DNA of 64,000 bases from positions 587,403-651,402 of the forward strand of contig SIJG01000019.1 in NCBI GenBank assembly GCA_023374025.1. Direction: 5' to 3'. Below the pieces are notes generated by a model. The model made no database searches, was not told the DNA's origin, and saw only the letters and a program-made list of their open reading frames with translations. Source of the DNA: Heterodera schachtii (lineage: Eukaryota; Nematoda; Chromadorea; Rhabditida; Heteroderidae). Both the position numbers and the translations under genes were made by a program. Positions 54,501 to 64,000 of this stretch are shown here, in pieces (position 1 is the stretch's first letter; each line of letters begins with the position of its first letter).

Positions 54501-57500
54501 GTATGTTCGTTGGTTTTGCTTGAAACTTTTAATAATATTCTTATTCAACTATTCTTTACAATTTTACAAATGTTTTGTTATTTAATTTTATTTTATTTTT
54601 GCTAGTTTTTTTAAATTAATGAATCATCTTTTTTTGTGTAATTGCATTCAATGTTGATTTTAGCATTTAAAGCGATTAATTCTTCTATTTTTTCTTACTT
54701 TTCATAGAATATTTTCGAATGTTTTAGTTGTTATGATGAATAATTTTCTGGTCACGGTCATGTGATTTAATTTATTTTTAATAAATAGCTTTAAATTTTA
54801 ATATATTTGATGTATTGAAGTTAATATTAATTTCAAAGCATTTATTTATTTATTTTTGTCCTAAATTATAAAAATTATAAAATTAGCTTTTCAATTTTAG
54901 TTTTTAATTTAAAAATTTTTATAACAAGAAGAACAGTCATATATTATTTAATTATTTCCGCTTTTAATATTAATTTTGGATATTGAAATAAGTCATTGCT
55001 TTTTCACGTTTTATAAATGTGATGCAATATAATATTTTCCTATTTAATATATGTATTTTTATTTTTACTTTAATTTATTAATGTATTTATTTATAATTGA
55101 TAAATTGTTTATTTTTATTTAATGCATCAAATAGATAAGTCTATTGCTATTTAGTATTTATTAATAACATTATTTTAATTATATTTACATTTTCTCATTT
55201 TGATCATCTTTTGCCTTTAGATTAGAAGATTAGCAAGTAAATAATTCAATCTCATATTCATCGGGAATGAAATCTCAACGCAGCCAACATGTTAAGCAGA
55301 AAAAAATTTCTTGCGTCTGGACAATCAATTTTAAAAATTAATTTAAAAAGAGAAGAATAAATCGCAGAAACATAATAAATTAACAAGATACGGAGAAAAA
55401 ATTTAAAAGAAAATGGAATCTGTCGTAAATAAAAGTTTTATAATTGAAGTGAAAAAATAAACTCTATCAGAAAAAATGATTATTATTCTACCCTCAAAAG
55501 TATATTATTATAAATAATTAGCTCATTTATTAGGCTATTAAAATAACGAAAATAAAAAATAAAATTAAATGAACAAATTGATCATTTTTATAAAATTAAC
55601 AACAAAACGTTGGTTAAATATTTTTATTTGTTAAAAAAGATTTTTATAATAAAATGAATTTTTTTATTAAAAAATTTCAAATAATAAACATTTGCAAGTG
55701 TGGGATAAGCAAATGTTTTTGATTAGTGATTGTTTGGATATGAGGAAATTTAATAATTTTTCATCTTTTCTATGTGGCGGTGGAATAGAAAATATTATGA
55801 CTTAATTGATTCCGATTCTTTTATGTGAATTTCATCTATTCTTTTTCCATAGTTTTTTGTTATAATTAATATGGCATTGATTTAAATTTTATTGTTTTTG
55901 TGCTTTAATGTGAGAAACTTTACGTCCAAAAATGGGGCAAGTATTGGTCTCACAATTGCTTGACGTGTTTAGGCCGATCTTCATGCACATTAAATGATAA
56001 GATTTATGCAACATTTCGTTAGTTTATAACTAATTAAATCCATTTTACAAAATATTCATTTTTTATTGACATACATTATTTAGATTTTTTAAAAAATTTT
56101 TAAATATTTTTTTAAATGCATATAGAAATAAAAATTGTTTTATTTTTAATAATTAAAATATTATTTACTCATGTCGTTTTGGTTCTATTTCCAACAACAA
56201 TCAAACCCAGTGCTTTATTTAAAACTTTCTTTTTTATAATTTTCTTATTTTTAACTTAAATTTATTTTTTCGTTATTTTTTTTATAGAGAGAAAAATTAA
56301 GCATTTGTTTCTTTTTTATATATTGAGCGCAAAATTTGGTATCAAAATTTATGCATTTAATTTATTAAAGAATATTTTATTTTCAACATCTAAATCAATA
56401 AGTTTAATTTAGTTATTGTTTTTATTAATTTTAATATGTGATTATTAATAGTTTCATGATAAATTAATTTTTTAATAAATAAAAAAATCCCTTTATTTTT
56501 ATTCAACAATGAAAAATTCATTTTAAAATAAAATAAATATTTTCATTAAATAATGAGAAAATCATTAAAAAAACAGGAATTTTAAATCTAAGTTAGTTTA
56601 AGTTTATTTGAATTCTTGATCTTTTTATTATCTTGACGCTTCTCAGCATTACCGTAAAAGACCTTTTCAGAGCTGTCGATTTCATTTGATGTAATTTTTT
56701 ATTTTAAATCAAAAATTAATAGATTTTATGACGAATTACGAAAAAACTTTTGTATTTATTCTATTTTTATTTATTTTTTCATACAATATGAGAAAATTTT
56801 GTGTTTTTTTCCAATTTGATGAATTTTATTTTTATTATTTTTATTTGCTAGAGTCAAATGCTACCCATTCATTAATTAAAGTTTTTCTGGTCAAATAAAA
56901 TAGGTTAACATTTTTATATTATCTAAAAATAGTAGAAATGTATTGCGACTGTGAATGCTTTAATTAAATTTATGATTCAAGTATGGCTGGAGCTATCAAA
57001 TTCATACTTTTCTTTTTTCTCTTGAAGTCCAAATTTTATTGGTAAACTTTTACTCTTATATTTAATTATAGTAATATTTAACTAATTAATTATTAATATT
57101 GCTATATATATTTGTTTTTTGTAGTTTTATATAAATTAAATTTGATTACTATTAAATTATTGTTTTGAGTCTATCGTATTGTTCAATTGTAATAGTATGG
57201 ATTATATCTAGTTTAATGTTTATTACAATTGTATATTTAACTACTGGTACGTTGTGATTAATTTTTATTTTTATTTAAAAAATCAATAATACAAATTTTA
57301 TTTTCTACTCACTTTTTATACTCTAAGATAAGAATAGCATATATTATTTTGTATATTATTTTCTTTCAATTTTTCATTATTAATATTTAACTCTTCTTTC
57401 GCTTGTTATAAATCAACTTCATCTATAAGAATCGGGCATAATAAAATGAGTTTTACAATATGTTATTGCAATATTTTTATTTACTATTTTTCCTTAATTC

Positions 57501-57780
57501 AAGAATTGTCTTATTATTTTTATTATCTATTTGTATAAAAAAATTTAAAATTTTTGGACCGGAAAGATTTACCTATATTTTTGTGTTTATTATTTTTTAT
57601 ATTACACCTATTTTTATCATTAAAAGTTTAAAATATTTAATTATTTTATAATTTTTTTATCTTCTTTTAACGGTTTAATGCTATTCATCTCAAATTTGGT
57701 GGTTTTTATTTTATGATGAATTAAAAATTATTATATTTTTTCATTTTTAAATAAATGTGTTTTTGAAATTAAATAGGAAT
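51585..57780. other. T-rich intergenic DNA
   Basis: More than 6 kb without a supportable gene. Two A-rich islands (about 52100-52330 and 55240-55520) interrupt the T-rich strand. 54515-54920 repeats 45880-46145. Short open frames such as 53624-53806 and 57460-57651 are Phe/Ile/Leu low complexity. Confidence 0.6.
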
Positions 57781-57840
57781 AATGAATTTCATTATATTAT
57801 TTTCAAAACGGAATGTTCTGCCGTTGAAATTTTTCGGCAG

Positions 57841-58140
57841 GACATATGAGCGGAAAGAAGCTCTATCTTCAGCTTTCAGAAATGTATTTTTGGCCAAACA
57901 TGCTCGGAAGTTGTGTTCAAGAGCACCTGAAAGAGCCAATTCCCAAAAAATCAGCAGATTCAGTTGCTAAAATTGTTGTTGAAAAATTGATTTTGTTTAC
58001 GGCACCCCGAAACAGTTCCATTATGACCGAGGGAAAGAATTCATGAATTCGACATTGGCTGAAGTTTCGAAAATGTTAGACATTAAAAGGTCATCCACTG
58101 CTGGTTATGACCCCCAGGCGAATGATGGCTGAAAGAGTGA
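57841..58140 (+). pseudogene. Retroelement integrase remnant (Ty3/gypsy-like)
   Basis: Pieces of an integrase are readable in order but in different frames. From 57846, a segment with YFWPNM resembles the end of the zinc-binding domain. From about 57925 come an AKIVVEKLI helix and then DRGKEF (Asp at 58025), the second catalytic Asp region. DPQAN and AERVNG follow near 58110-58135, the region of the catalytic Glu. The part with the CxxC pair and first catalytic Asp is missing, and at least two frame changes occur. It is clearly inactive. Its last frame runs straight into the SGNH-like ORF. Confidence 0.65.
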
Positions 58141-59024
58141 ATGGAATTCCCATTATTTTGACCAGTCGCCGTGGATTCTGGAATTGGTTCGTGCCGAGAC
58201 TGTGCAATAAGGCTGCCCAAATTGTGCTTCACCCACGCGTCTTTGTGGGGGACTTGTCCTCATGCCTTCTCCAGCCATTTTTTGATCAGTCCATTCACAT
58301 TGGACCAAAAGAGGGAAATTTGGCTGATGTGATTCGCGCTTTCAAACCAATTGTGATCTCGACCCGCGTCAAAGTGATCGTCGTTCTCGCAGGGCGCGAT
58401 TCACTCATTGCTGGAGAGCCCGTGGACACCATTGTCGAGCAGTTCAAGCTCCTGTCCGGCCTCTGCAAGCGTTTTCCGGTGCCAATTTTCTGGTGCTGCC
58501 CTCCCTACCTCCATCAAAAACAACACGAATTCGAACTGCTAGTGGTGCGAATGCAGCAGATCATAAACAACCCACCTTCAATTCAGCCAATTTGTACGAC
58601 TGATTTCTGGCGATCAGCGCTGGAGATCTTCAGATACAGCAGTGGCTTCAATCAGCACATGGTTGATGAAAATGGTGTTATGAAAAAGGCGTGGTGCCGA
58701 GCGCTGAAGGCTTGGATCATGACCCAAACTAATTTCCCCGGAAATTTGGAAATGGGCATTCGAACTGTTCGATCAGTGGCCGTGGTCCCTTCGGAAAATC
58801 GAGTTGATTTCCGACAGGTTTTACGTCCTTCGTCAGCATTGAAAAATCGGGTTGATTTGCAGTGCTCTTCGCGTGCAAACTCTTCGGGAAATCGGGTTGA
58901 TTCTCGTCGAGCTGAACGTCGTCCGTTTGGTGCTCCTCGTTTTCGCCCCTACCCTGCTGATCATCACCATTTTGACCGCCGCAATTCGTCGACTTCGAAT
59001 CAATCTCGAAATCCGAGCCGTTGA
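58107..59024 (+). CDS. SGNH-hydrolase-like protein joined to integrase tail (305-aa frame)
   Basis: The first about 13 residues belong to the integrase remnant, so the true start is unknown. The core resembles the SGNH (GDSL-type) esterase fold. A block-I-like VFVGDL (45-50) is followed by a block-III-like VVLAGRDSL (92-100), a conserved-looking CPPY region (131-134) and a block-V-like helix after H184. The catalytic residues look degenerate: Leu50 stands where the nucleophile Ser is expected after GD, and no Asp lies three residues before H184. The C-terminal 75 residues are Ser/Arg-rich and contain three NRVD repeats. Neighbouring frames from 58852 on look more protein-like. It is probably a non-enzymatic or decayed domain, and could be captured host sequence in an old retroelement. 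Confidence 0.45.
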   Translation: MTPRRMMAERVNGIPIILTSRRGFWNWFVPRLCNKAAQIVLHPRVFVGDLSSCLLQPFFDQSIHIGPKEGNLADVIRAFKPIVISTRVKVIVVLAGRDSLIAGEPVDTIVEQFKLLSGLCKRFPVPIFWCCPPYLHQKQHEFELLVVRMQQIINNPPSIQPICTTDFWRSALEIFRYSSGFNQHMVDENGVMKKAWCRALKAWIMTQTNFPGNLEMGIRTVRSVAVVPSENRVDFRQVLRPSSALKNRVDLQCSSRANSSGNRVDSRRAERRPFGAPRFRPYPADHHHFDRRNSSTSNQSRNPSR

Positions 59025-59148
59025 ACGTGTGCCGAGTCGAGAAACCGAAACCGCTGAGCGACTGTTCTGTTTGACCCAGCCTTTCCGTCAAAAGCAGGGG
59101 ACGCTTTTTTGTCAGGAGACGGGGATGTTGGAATATTTGACCTTTTGA
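58852..59148 (+). CDS. Overlapping membrane-segment frame (98 codons)
   Basis: In the frame next to the SGNH ORF the sequence reads as a strong hydrophobic segment (LVLLVFAPTLLIITILTAA), followed by basic residues (IRRLRIN) and a polar Glu/Arg-rich tail to TGA 59148. It has no ATG near the start (the open stretch begins at TTG), so it would need splicing: CAG acceptor-like sites lie at about 58817 and 58862. Its coding quality is better than the overlapping end of the SGNH frame, suggesting that the real protein switches frame by splicing or that a frameshift lies upstream. Confidence 0.35.
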   Translation: MICSALRVQTLREIGLILVELNVVRLVLLVFAPTLLIITILTAAIRRLRINLEIRAVERVPSRETETAERLFCLTQPFRQKQGTLFCQETGMLEYLTF

Positions 59149-59151
59149 TTG

Positions 59152-61700
59152 TAATTTTAAATTATTGTTGGCATTATGTTCTCATTTTTCATTTAATTTC
59201 TTTTCATCAGTAAAAATTTTTTATTTTTTTTGTGCTTTAACTGGAAATCTATATTTGTCTTATATATCTAAAAAAATTTTATAGATTGATGTCGCACTTT
59301 ATTATATTTTATTTTATGTACTCATTTTATTGGGATCTTCATTTTCTATATTGTCTTATTTGATTGTATTTGTTTGAACAAATTTAAATAAATAAATATA
59401 CATATACATATATTTAAATGATCAGGATTCATATATGGCTTGCACGTATACGATTTTGCCATGAATATATCTTTAACAATTAATTTTAGTATCTTTTAAA
59501 TTAGTACAATAATAAAATTTGGTGATATATACATAATAAAAATTCATGACGCAGACAACGTTTTCATAATTTTTTGTCAGCGGTTTATTTTTTATTTTTA
59601 AAGATTAGTTTAACAATTTTTTATATATTCTTTTTTTAGGGTTTTCCCTATTTCAAAATTTTTTTATTTTTTTGCATGATTTTTCATAAGTTTGTTCACG
59701 ACAAATAATTTTTGAAAGTTCTTCGATTTAGGTCTGATAAAAATGTAGATTCTCTTTTTTATTAGTGGATATGACTAAATGCTTAATAGCTTTTCATTTT
59801 TATATTATATATATATATTTAGTATTAGTTAAATAAAATAAATATTATTGTTTGAATATTGAGACCCATAATAGTGTATTAAAGTAATTTTCACTACATC
59901 CTATCTTTGAGCACTCGTTTAAATGCGTTAACAATTTTCATATATAATTGTTTCTATACGAATGGAATTTATTTAATATCTTTTTTTTTGTATATGAATT
60001 CGTTAGCTTTACTAATTCAAATTTTTATTTGAATTTAATTTATTCTGAGCTTTTGTTTAGCATTTGGATTTTGGGATAACTAACTTTTTTTAAGCTTAAT
60101 TAAGGTTTTAAAATTTTAAAATACGATTTGACAAATATTAAAATCTATTTTTTCATTTTTACATCCGCATTAAATGTTTTATATAATGTTCAATGTTTTT
60201 CATTTTCTACATTTTCTTGTCTTTTGGTTGATATCATCTTACTCCAGTGGAGTTCTTTAAAGTGTATAGCTTTTAATTTATTATCTTTTCTATGAACTTT
60301 TTATTGATACTTTCGACAAATTTATTAGATTTTGTTTTGTGATTATTTCTAACAAAATGATTTAGTCCTCTTTATTTATTTAATATCAAAATAATTATAA
60401 ATTTTTTTAATATTTACTGTATCTTTCTGAAGAAATTTCTTATATTTAATTGTCTTTCAAATAAAACATAATATTTAAATTGATTATTTTTCGATAAATG
60501 TGTTTTGATAATTTAATTTAATTAGTGCTCCATAATTAACTCAAGAACGATCAAAATATTATAATGAGCAAGTAACTCATAAAATTTCATAAATTTTGTT
60601 AACTTTGAAAAAACTTACCTCTACAAAAATGAACTTAAATTTTTTATATAAATCTTTATACTTGAATTTTTAATATAATTTCATTTGATTTCATTTTTTC
60701 TTTCCTTTGCATTAATCTAATTAACAGATTCTATAATTTAAAATGCTTTATTATTTAGGTTTTTAAAAAATCTCTGCCATTCCGCGCCGGCAGTGCCCGA
60801 GTGAGTAGACTCACCTCCGCCAGTAAAATTTTCTTTATTTAATTAATATGTAACAAAATAAAAATGATTTAGACGAGTAATAAAAAAAAGTCCTCAATAC
60901 TTTGTTACTTTTTTGAATATATATTTTTCTCTAAATGTTTTCTATTTGATTGTTTATTTTATCTTATCGTTAACTTAATTTTTTGTCCAAATCGTCGTTG
61001 GAAATAAATCATTTAATTATCCTAGTCCGAGTTATTTCAATTCAGAAATTTGTAATTTTTTAATGTTTTTTGTTTATTATTTTTTGTATTTTTACAGTTA
61101 ATTGTATTTTTCTTTTTAGCTTTTATTAAATTATTTTATTTTTCCTTTTAATCTTGACGTCTTCTTGAATCTAACATCCCGATCCGTTAGTTTATCGTTT
61201 TAATATGTATTTGTAAAAATTATTTTTACTTTATTTCTGCATCTAAAATCCTCCAAATTTTTAATTTATTTTTGATTTTACATTGTTGGAAAGTGTTGAA
61301 TTCTCTTTTATACTAAATTTTTTTTATAAATTTACTTATTTTATCCATAAATCAATGCTTTAATTCAGCAACATTAACATTTTGCTTCTTTAGTATTATT
61401 AAATATTAATTATAAGTTATTTAAACATTTTTTTATTTTTAAAATATATAATGCTTTTATTATATTAAAATTGTTGTCTAAATATTTAAACCAACGTTTA
61501 TTAAGTTTCATAGCACAAATAGAAATTTCGAATGTTTAATCTTGACAGTTCCCAAAAGTTATAAAACTAACATAAATTATTATTTTAAATATTTACGGTT
61601 TTAAAGAATTCATTTATAATTTTTTTTAGTCATAAATTTTTAATGTTTTTTTATAAGTTTATTTTACATTTTTCAATATATTTAAAATCTTACTTTATGG
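59152..61700. other. T-rich intergenic DNA
   Basis: No gene. 59637-59735 repeats 44358-44465. A GC-richer patch at 60775-60835 (GCGCCGGCAGTGCCCGAG) stands out but has no recognisable feature. A motif near 61283 (TTGTTGGAAAGTGTT) resembles 61701-61715. Confidence 0.5.
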
Positions 61701-61701
61701 T

Positions 61702-61936
61702 TGTTGGATAGTGTTTTAAATTAGAAATTTATGGCGATCTGACCTATTGATTTTATTTGTTATTTCATTGTCCATCCGCCCCTTCCCCCGTCCATAAAAG
61801 TGGACACCTTCCCCCCATTTTGTTCTTTCCCTTCTTCATTTATTATTTTGTATTTCCAATTTGCCCTCCGACCGAATCAATAAAATTATTTATTTATTTC
61901 TTTTTCTTTGTGTGTTCTAAGTGGAAGAACACAACA
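61702..61936 (+). repeat. 5' LTR of a Ty3/gypsy element (3' boundary firm, 5' boundary uncertain)
   Basis: The right end CACAACA at 61936 is followed by AAT and a primer-binding site. A TATA-like CATAAAAG (61793-61800) and AATAAA (61879-61884) fit promoter and poly(A) signals of an LTR. The left end may be TGTTG at 61702, inverted to CAACA, or TG at 61769, where composition changes. The 3' LTR lies outside the window, so the start cannot be confirmed. Confidence 0.55.
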
Positions 61937-61939
61937 AAT

Positions 61940-61956
61940 TGGCGCAGTCAGCAGCC
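61940..61956 (+). other. tRNA primer-binding site of the Ty3/gypsy element
   Basis: TGGCGCAGTCAGCAGCC, 3 nt after the LTR end, complementary to a tRNA 3' end of the form GACTGCGCCA. TGGCGCAGTC sites are common in Ty3/gypsy elements. Confidence 0.7.
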
Positions 61957-62193
61957 ATTCTTCATCACTGAGGACAAGGACAGCTGCAAATTCAACAAAA
62001 ACCAATAGCACCCAGGTGGTGTGAGGTCTGCTAAGAAGCAGTTTAACTCAACAAAAAAACCAATAGACCTAAGAAGGGTGAGGTTCCGCAAGAAGCGGTT
62101 TTCAACAAATTCGTCAGCTTATCACCAAGACGGTGTAAGCATCCACCAGGTGTGGATTTTGTCAACTTTTTCGACAATTTCAACTGACGGACG
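61957..62193 (+). other. Ty3/gypsy leader with 56-bp imperfect repeat
   Basis: The untranslated leader between primer-binding site and gag. CAACAAAAACCAATAG (61993) recurs as CAACAAAAAAACCAATAG (62049), each followed by GGTG..GAGGT and AAGAAGC motifs, giving two diverged units. Confidence 0.55.
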
Positions 62194-64000
62194 ATGAACG
62201 CCGAACAAATTCAGCAACTTTTGACCGCTTTGCTCCAAGGAAATGCCGCTTCAAGCATAAGCCAAGCCAATTTGGCCAGCTCAATCGACAGCAGAGTTTC
62301 AAAGTTTGTTTATGACCCCGAGAATGGTCAAACATTTGAACAGTGGCACAAACGCTTCGGCATATTGATTGAAGAGGACGGCAAAGACTTAACCGAGCAA
62401 GCCAAAGTCCGGCTATTGTTGGGAAAGCTCGGAGACGACGAGTACACCAAGTACAGGGACACAATCAGCCCGGAACAGCCCGACAAAGCGACTTGGGCGG
62501 AATCAACCAACAGATTAAAGGAGTTGTTCGCTGAAACGCGCTCTCTTTTCGTCCGCCGATATGAATGCTTCCGAATCCGACAGCAACCAAACCAAGACAT
62601 TAGCTCTTTGGTTGCTCAAATCAACGCATCATGTGAGCATGCTAATTTAAGCCTCACCAAGGAACAGCTTAAATGTATGATTTTGGTGATTTCACTGAGG
62701 GATGAGCACCACGATTTGAGGCAGAAATGTCTTAAAATGATGGAAGAAGCCGAGAAAAGTGGCACCACAGTCACACTCAAAAAGTTGGAAGAGGAGTTGA
62801 AAGCGATCCAAATTGTCAAAGACAGTGCTTTGTCACTCCTTTCCACGCCAGCTTCAACAAATGCCATCCGAACTCGCCCTCAACAGTGGAGAGAATCAAA
62901 ACCCAAGGCCAAATCAGCAAATGCCGTGCAACAAAATCACTCGGCACAACAAAAACCGGCCACAGGAGGGAAAGCAATTCGTGGACAACCGACCCAGCCG
63001 TGCGGCTCATGTGGTGGTACTGATCACTGGAGATCAGATTGTCGTTTCCGTGAAGCGACATGCCACAAGTGCCAAAAACAAGGCCACATTGCTAATGTTT
63101 GCCGAAAAGGAGCATTCACGCCGAAGAACCAACGCCGTTCATTCCACACGGTCCAAGTCAAAGCAACATGCCTACAAATTGGCACGACGCAAGGACGGTG
63201 GTGGAAAATTTTGGTCGAAATTAACGGCACAAAAATCGAAATGAATGTCGACACAGGAGCTCAGGCGACAGTCCTTACCATTGAAACATGGACCAAATTA
63301 GGACAACCTAAGTTGTTGCCCACCGACATTGAGACTCGCAACTGTAACGACGTCGCATTCAACACAATTGGCAAATTCGTATGCCTTGTCAGCATTAAGG
63401 GACAACCAGCCAAAAAGCTAACAGCTTATGTGACGGAAGACCTCAATTACGATTTGTTTGGTTTGCCATGGATTGAGGCAACGGAACTGATTCCCAAACA
63501 AATCATGTTTCCGGAGGCACACAAATCGGTTGGAATCCGCGCATCATCTGCCGCACCTTTCCAAGAAATTACCGATGTTAAGTCACTCACAACGGCTCTC
63601 AAAGAAAATTTTCCGGATGTTTTTGGCAAAGAGCTAGGACAGTGCACCAAAATTAAGGCACATTTGATTCTTAAATCCGACGCTCGACCGGTTTTCTGTA
63701 AAGCCCGACCCGTTCCTCACGGCTCATTGGAAGCAGTCAACATGGAGCTGGACCGCCTCTTACAGATCGGTGCCATTAATCCGATAGAATTTAGCCATTG
63801 GGCAGCACCCATTTTGGCCGTCAAAAAGAAAAATGGCAAAATCAGAGTTTGCATTGATTTCTCAACCGGCTTAAACAATGCACTAGAACTCAACCGCCAC
63901 CCACTTCCACGGCCTGATGACATTTATGCAGCCATAAGCGGCGCTGCATTTTTCACAAATTTGGACTTAAAAGACGCATATCTACAAATGGAATTGGATG
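62194..64000 (+). CDS. gag-pol: Ty3/gypsy Gag-Pol polyprotein, runs off the window (602 codons seen)
   Basis: The frame is open from ATG 62194 to the end of the window without a stop. The N-terminal 260 residues are a gag-like helical region (SKFVYDPENGQTFEQW near residue 34). Two zinc knuckles follow at C270 (CGSCGGTDHWRSDC) and C290 (CHKCQKQGHIANVC). The aspartic protease has the active-site loop VDTGA with D353. The reverse transcriptase begins around residue 505 with ARPVPHGSLE, continues with WAAPILAVKKKNGKIRVCIDF and reaches motif A (LDLKDAYLQ, catalytic D591) just before the edge. Gag and Pol are in one frame. The motifs resemble the K02A2.6-like lineage common in nematodes. Intact motifs and much higher GC than the surroundings suggest a fairly recent insertion. 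Confidence 0.9.
   Translation, partial: MNAEQIQQLLTALLQGNAASSISQANLASSIDSRVSKFVYDPENGQTFEQWHKRFGILIEEDGKDLTEQAKVRLLLGKLGDDEYTKYRDTISPEQPDKATWAESTNRLKELFAETRSLFVRRYECFRIRQQPNQDISSLVAQINASCEHANLSLTKEQLKCMILVISLRDEHHDLRQKCLKMMEEAEKSGTTVTLKKLEEELKAIQIVKDSALSLLSTPASTNAIRTRPQQWRESKPKAKSANAVQQNHSAQQKPATGGKAIRGQPTQPCGSCGGTDHWRSDCRFREATCHKCQKQGHIANVCRKGAFTPKNQRRSFHTVQVKATCLQIGTTQGRWWKILVEINGTKIEMNVDTGAQATVLTIETWTKLGQPKLLPTDIETRNCNDVAFNTIGKFVCLVSIKGQPAKKLTAYVTEDLNYDLFGLPWIEATELIPKQIMFPEAHKSVGIRASSAAPFQEITDVKSLTTALKENFPDVFGKELGQCTKIKAHLILKSDARPVFCKARPVPHGSLEAVNMELDRLLQIGAINPIEFSHWAAPILAVKKKNGKIRVCIDFSTGLNNALELNRHPLPRPDDIYAAISGAAFFTNLDLKDAYLQMELD

Noticed and set aside
1..64000. CRISPR array or bacterial operons
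   Set aside because: No regularly spaced repeats with unique spacers; introns, TATA boxes and LTR retrotransposons show eukaryotic DNA.

Overview
The window looks like nuclear DNA of an invertebrate, most likely a nematode. It is extremely AT-rich, the recognisable exons are interrupted by very short introns (about 40-77 nt) with T-rich 3' ends, one gene has a trans-splice-like acceptor just before its ATG, and it carries a BEL/Pao element with a phlebovirus-like envelope, a combination known from nematode Cer-type elements. An AT-rich plant-parasitic (Meloidogyne-like) genome would fit, but the species cannot be fixed from this sequence. No rRNA, intact tRNA or recognised conserved housekeeping gene is visible.

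Most of the window is AT-rich intergenic DNA made partly of old, diverged dispersed repeats. Its strand composition switches near 3.2 kb, from A-rich to T-rich on the given strand. Small inverted-repeat DNA transposons are set into it. They are a foldback element at 4.8-6.1 kb that keeps the tail of a MULE-type transposase; hAT-like MITEs with 8-bp target duplications at 13.7, 20.4 and 22.2 kb and a possible one at 47.5 kb; and a TAA-flanked MITE at 28.2 kb with an internal tRNA-like A box and B box.

Isolated GC-richer islands hold the gene-like sequence. At 11.46-12.44 kb two small, probably nuclear proteins are encoded in tandem. At 31.2-35.9 kb a 1.83-kb G-rich unit is repeated three times, each carrying a minus-strand TATA box and a proline/serine-rich frame. 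At 49.4-51.6 kb there is a compact cluster of short intron-containing genes, two encoding small single-pass membrane proteins and one a repeat protein read from a divergent TATA promoter. At 57.8-59.15 kb a broken retroelement integrase runs into an SGNH-hydrolase-like frame and an overlapping membrane-segment frame.

Two LTR retrotransposons dominate the recognisable coding DNA. A decayed BEL/Pao element (35,906-44,149, minus strand) has both LTRs, a primer-binding site, gag, protease, a deleted reverse transcriptase, RNase H, integrase and a two-part envelope. It also has an unusual GC-rich ORF beside its 3' LTR. A Ty3/gypsy element (plus strand) starts near 61.7 kb, with its gag-pol frame open from 62,194 to the window edge. 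Everything outside the transposon families is of unrecognised function.
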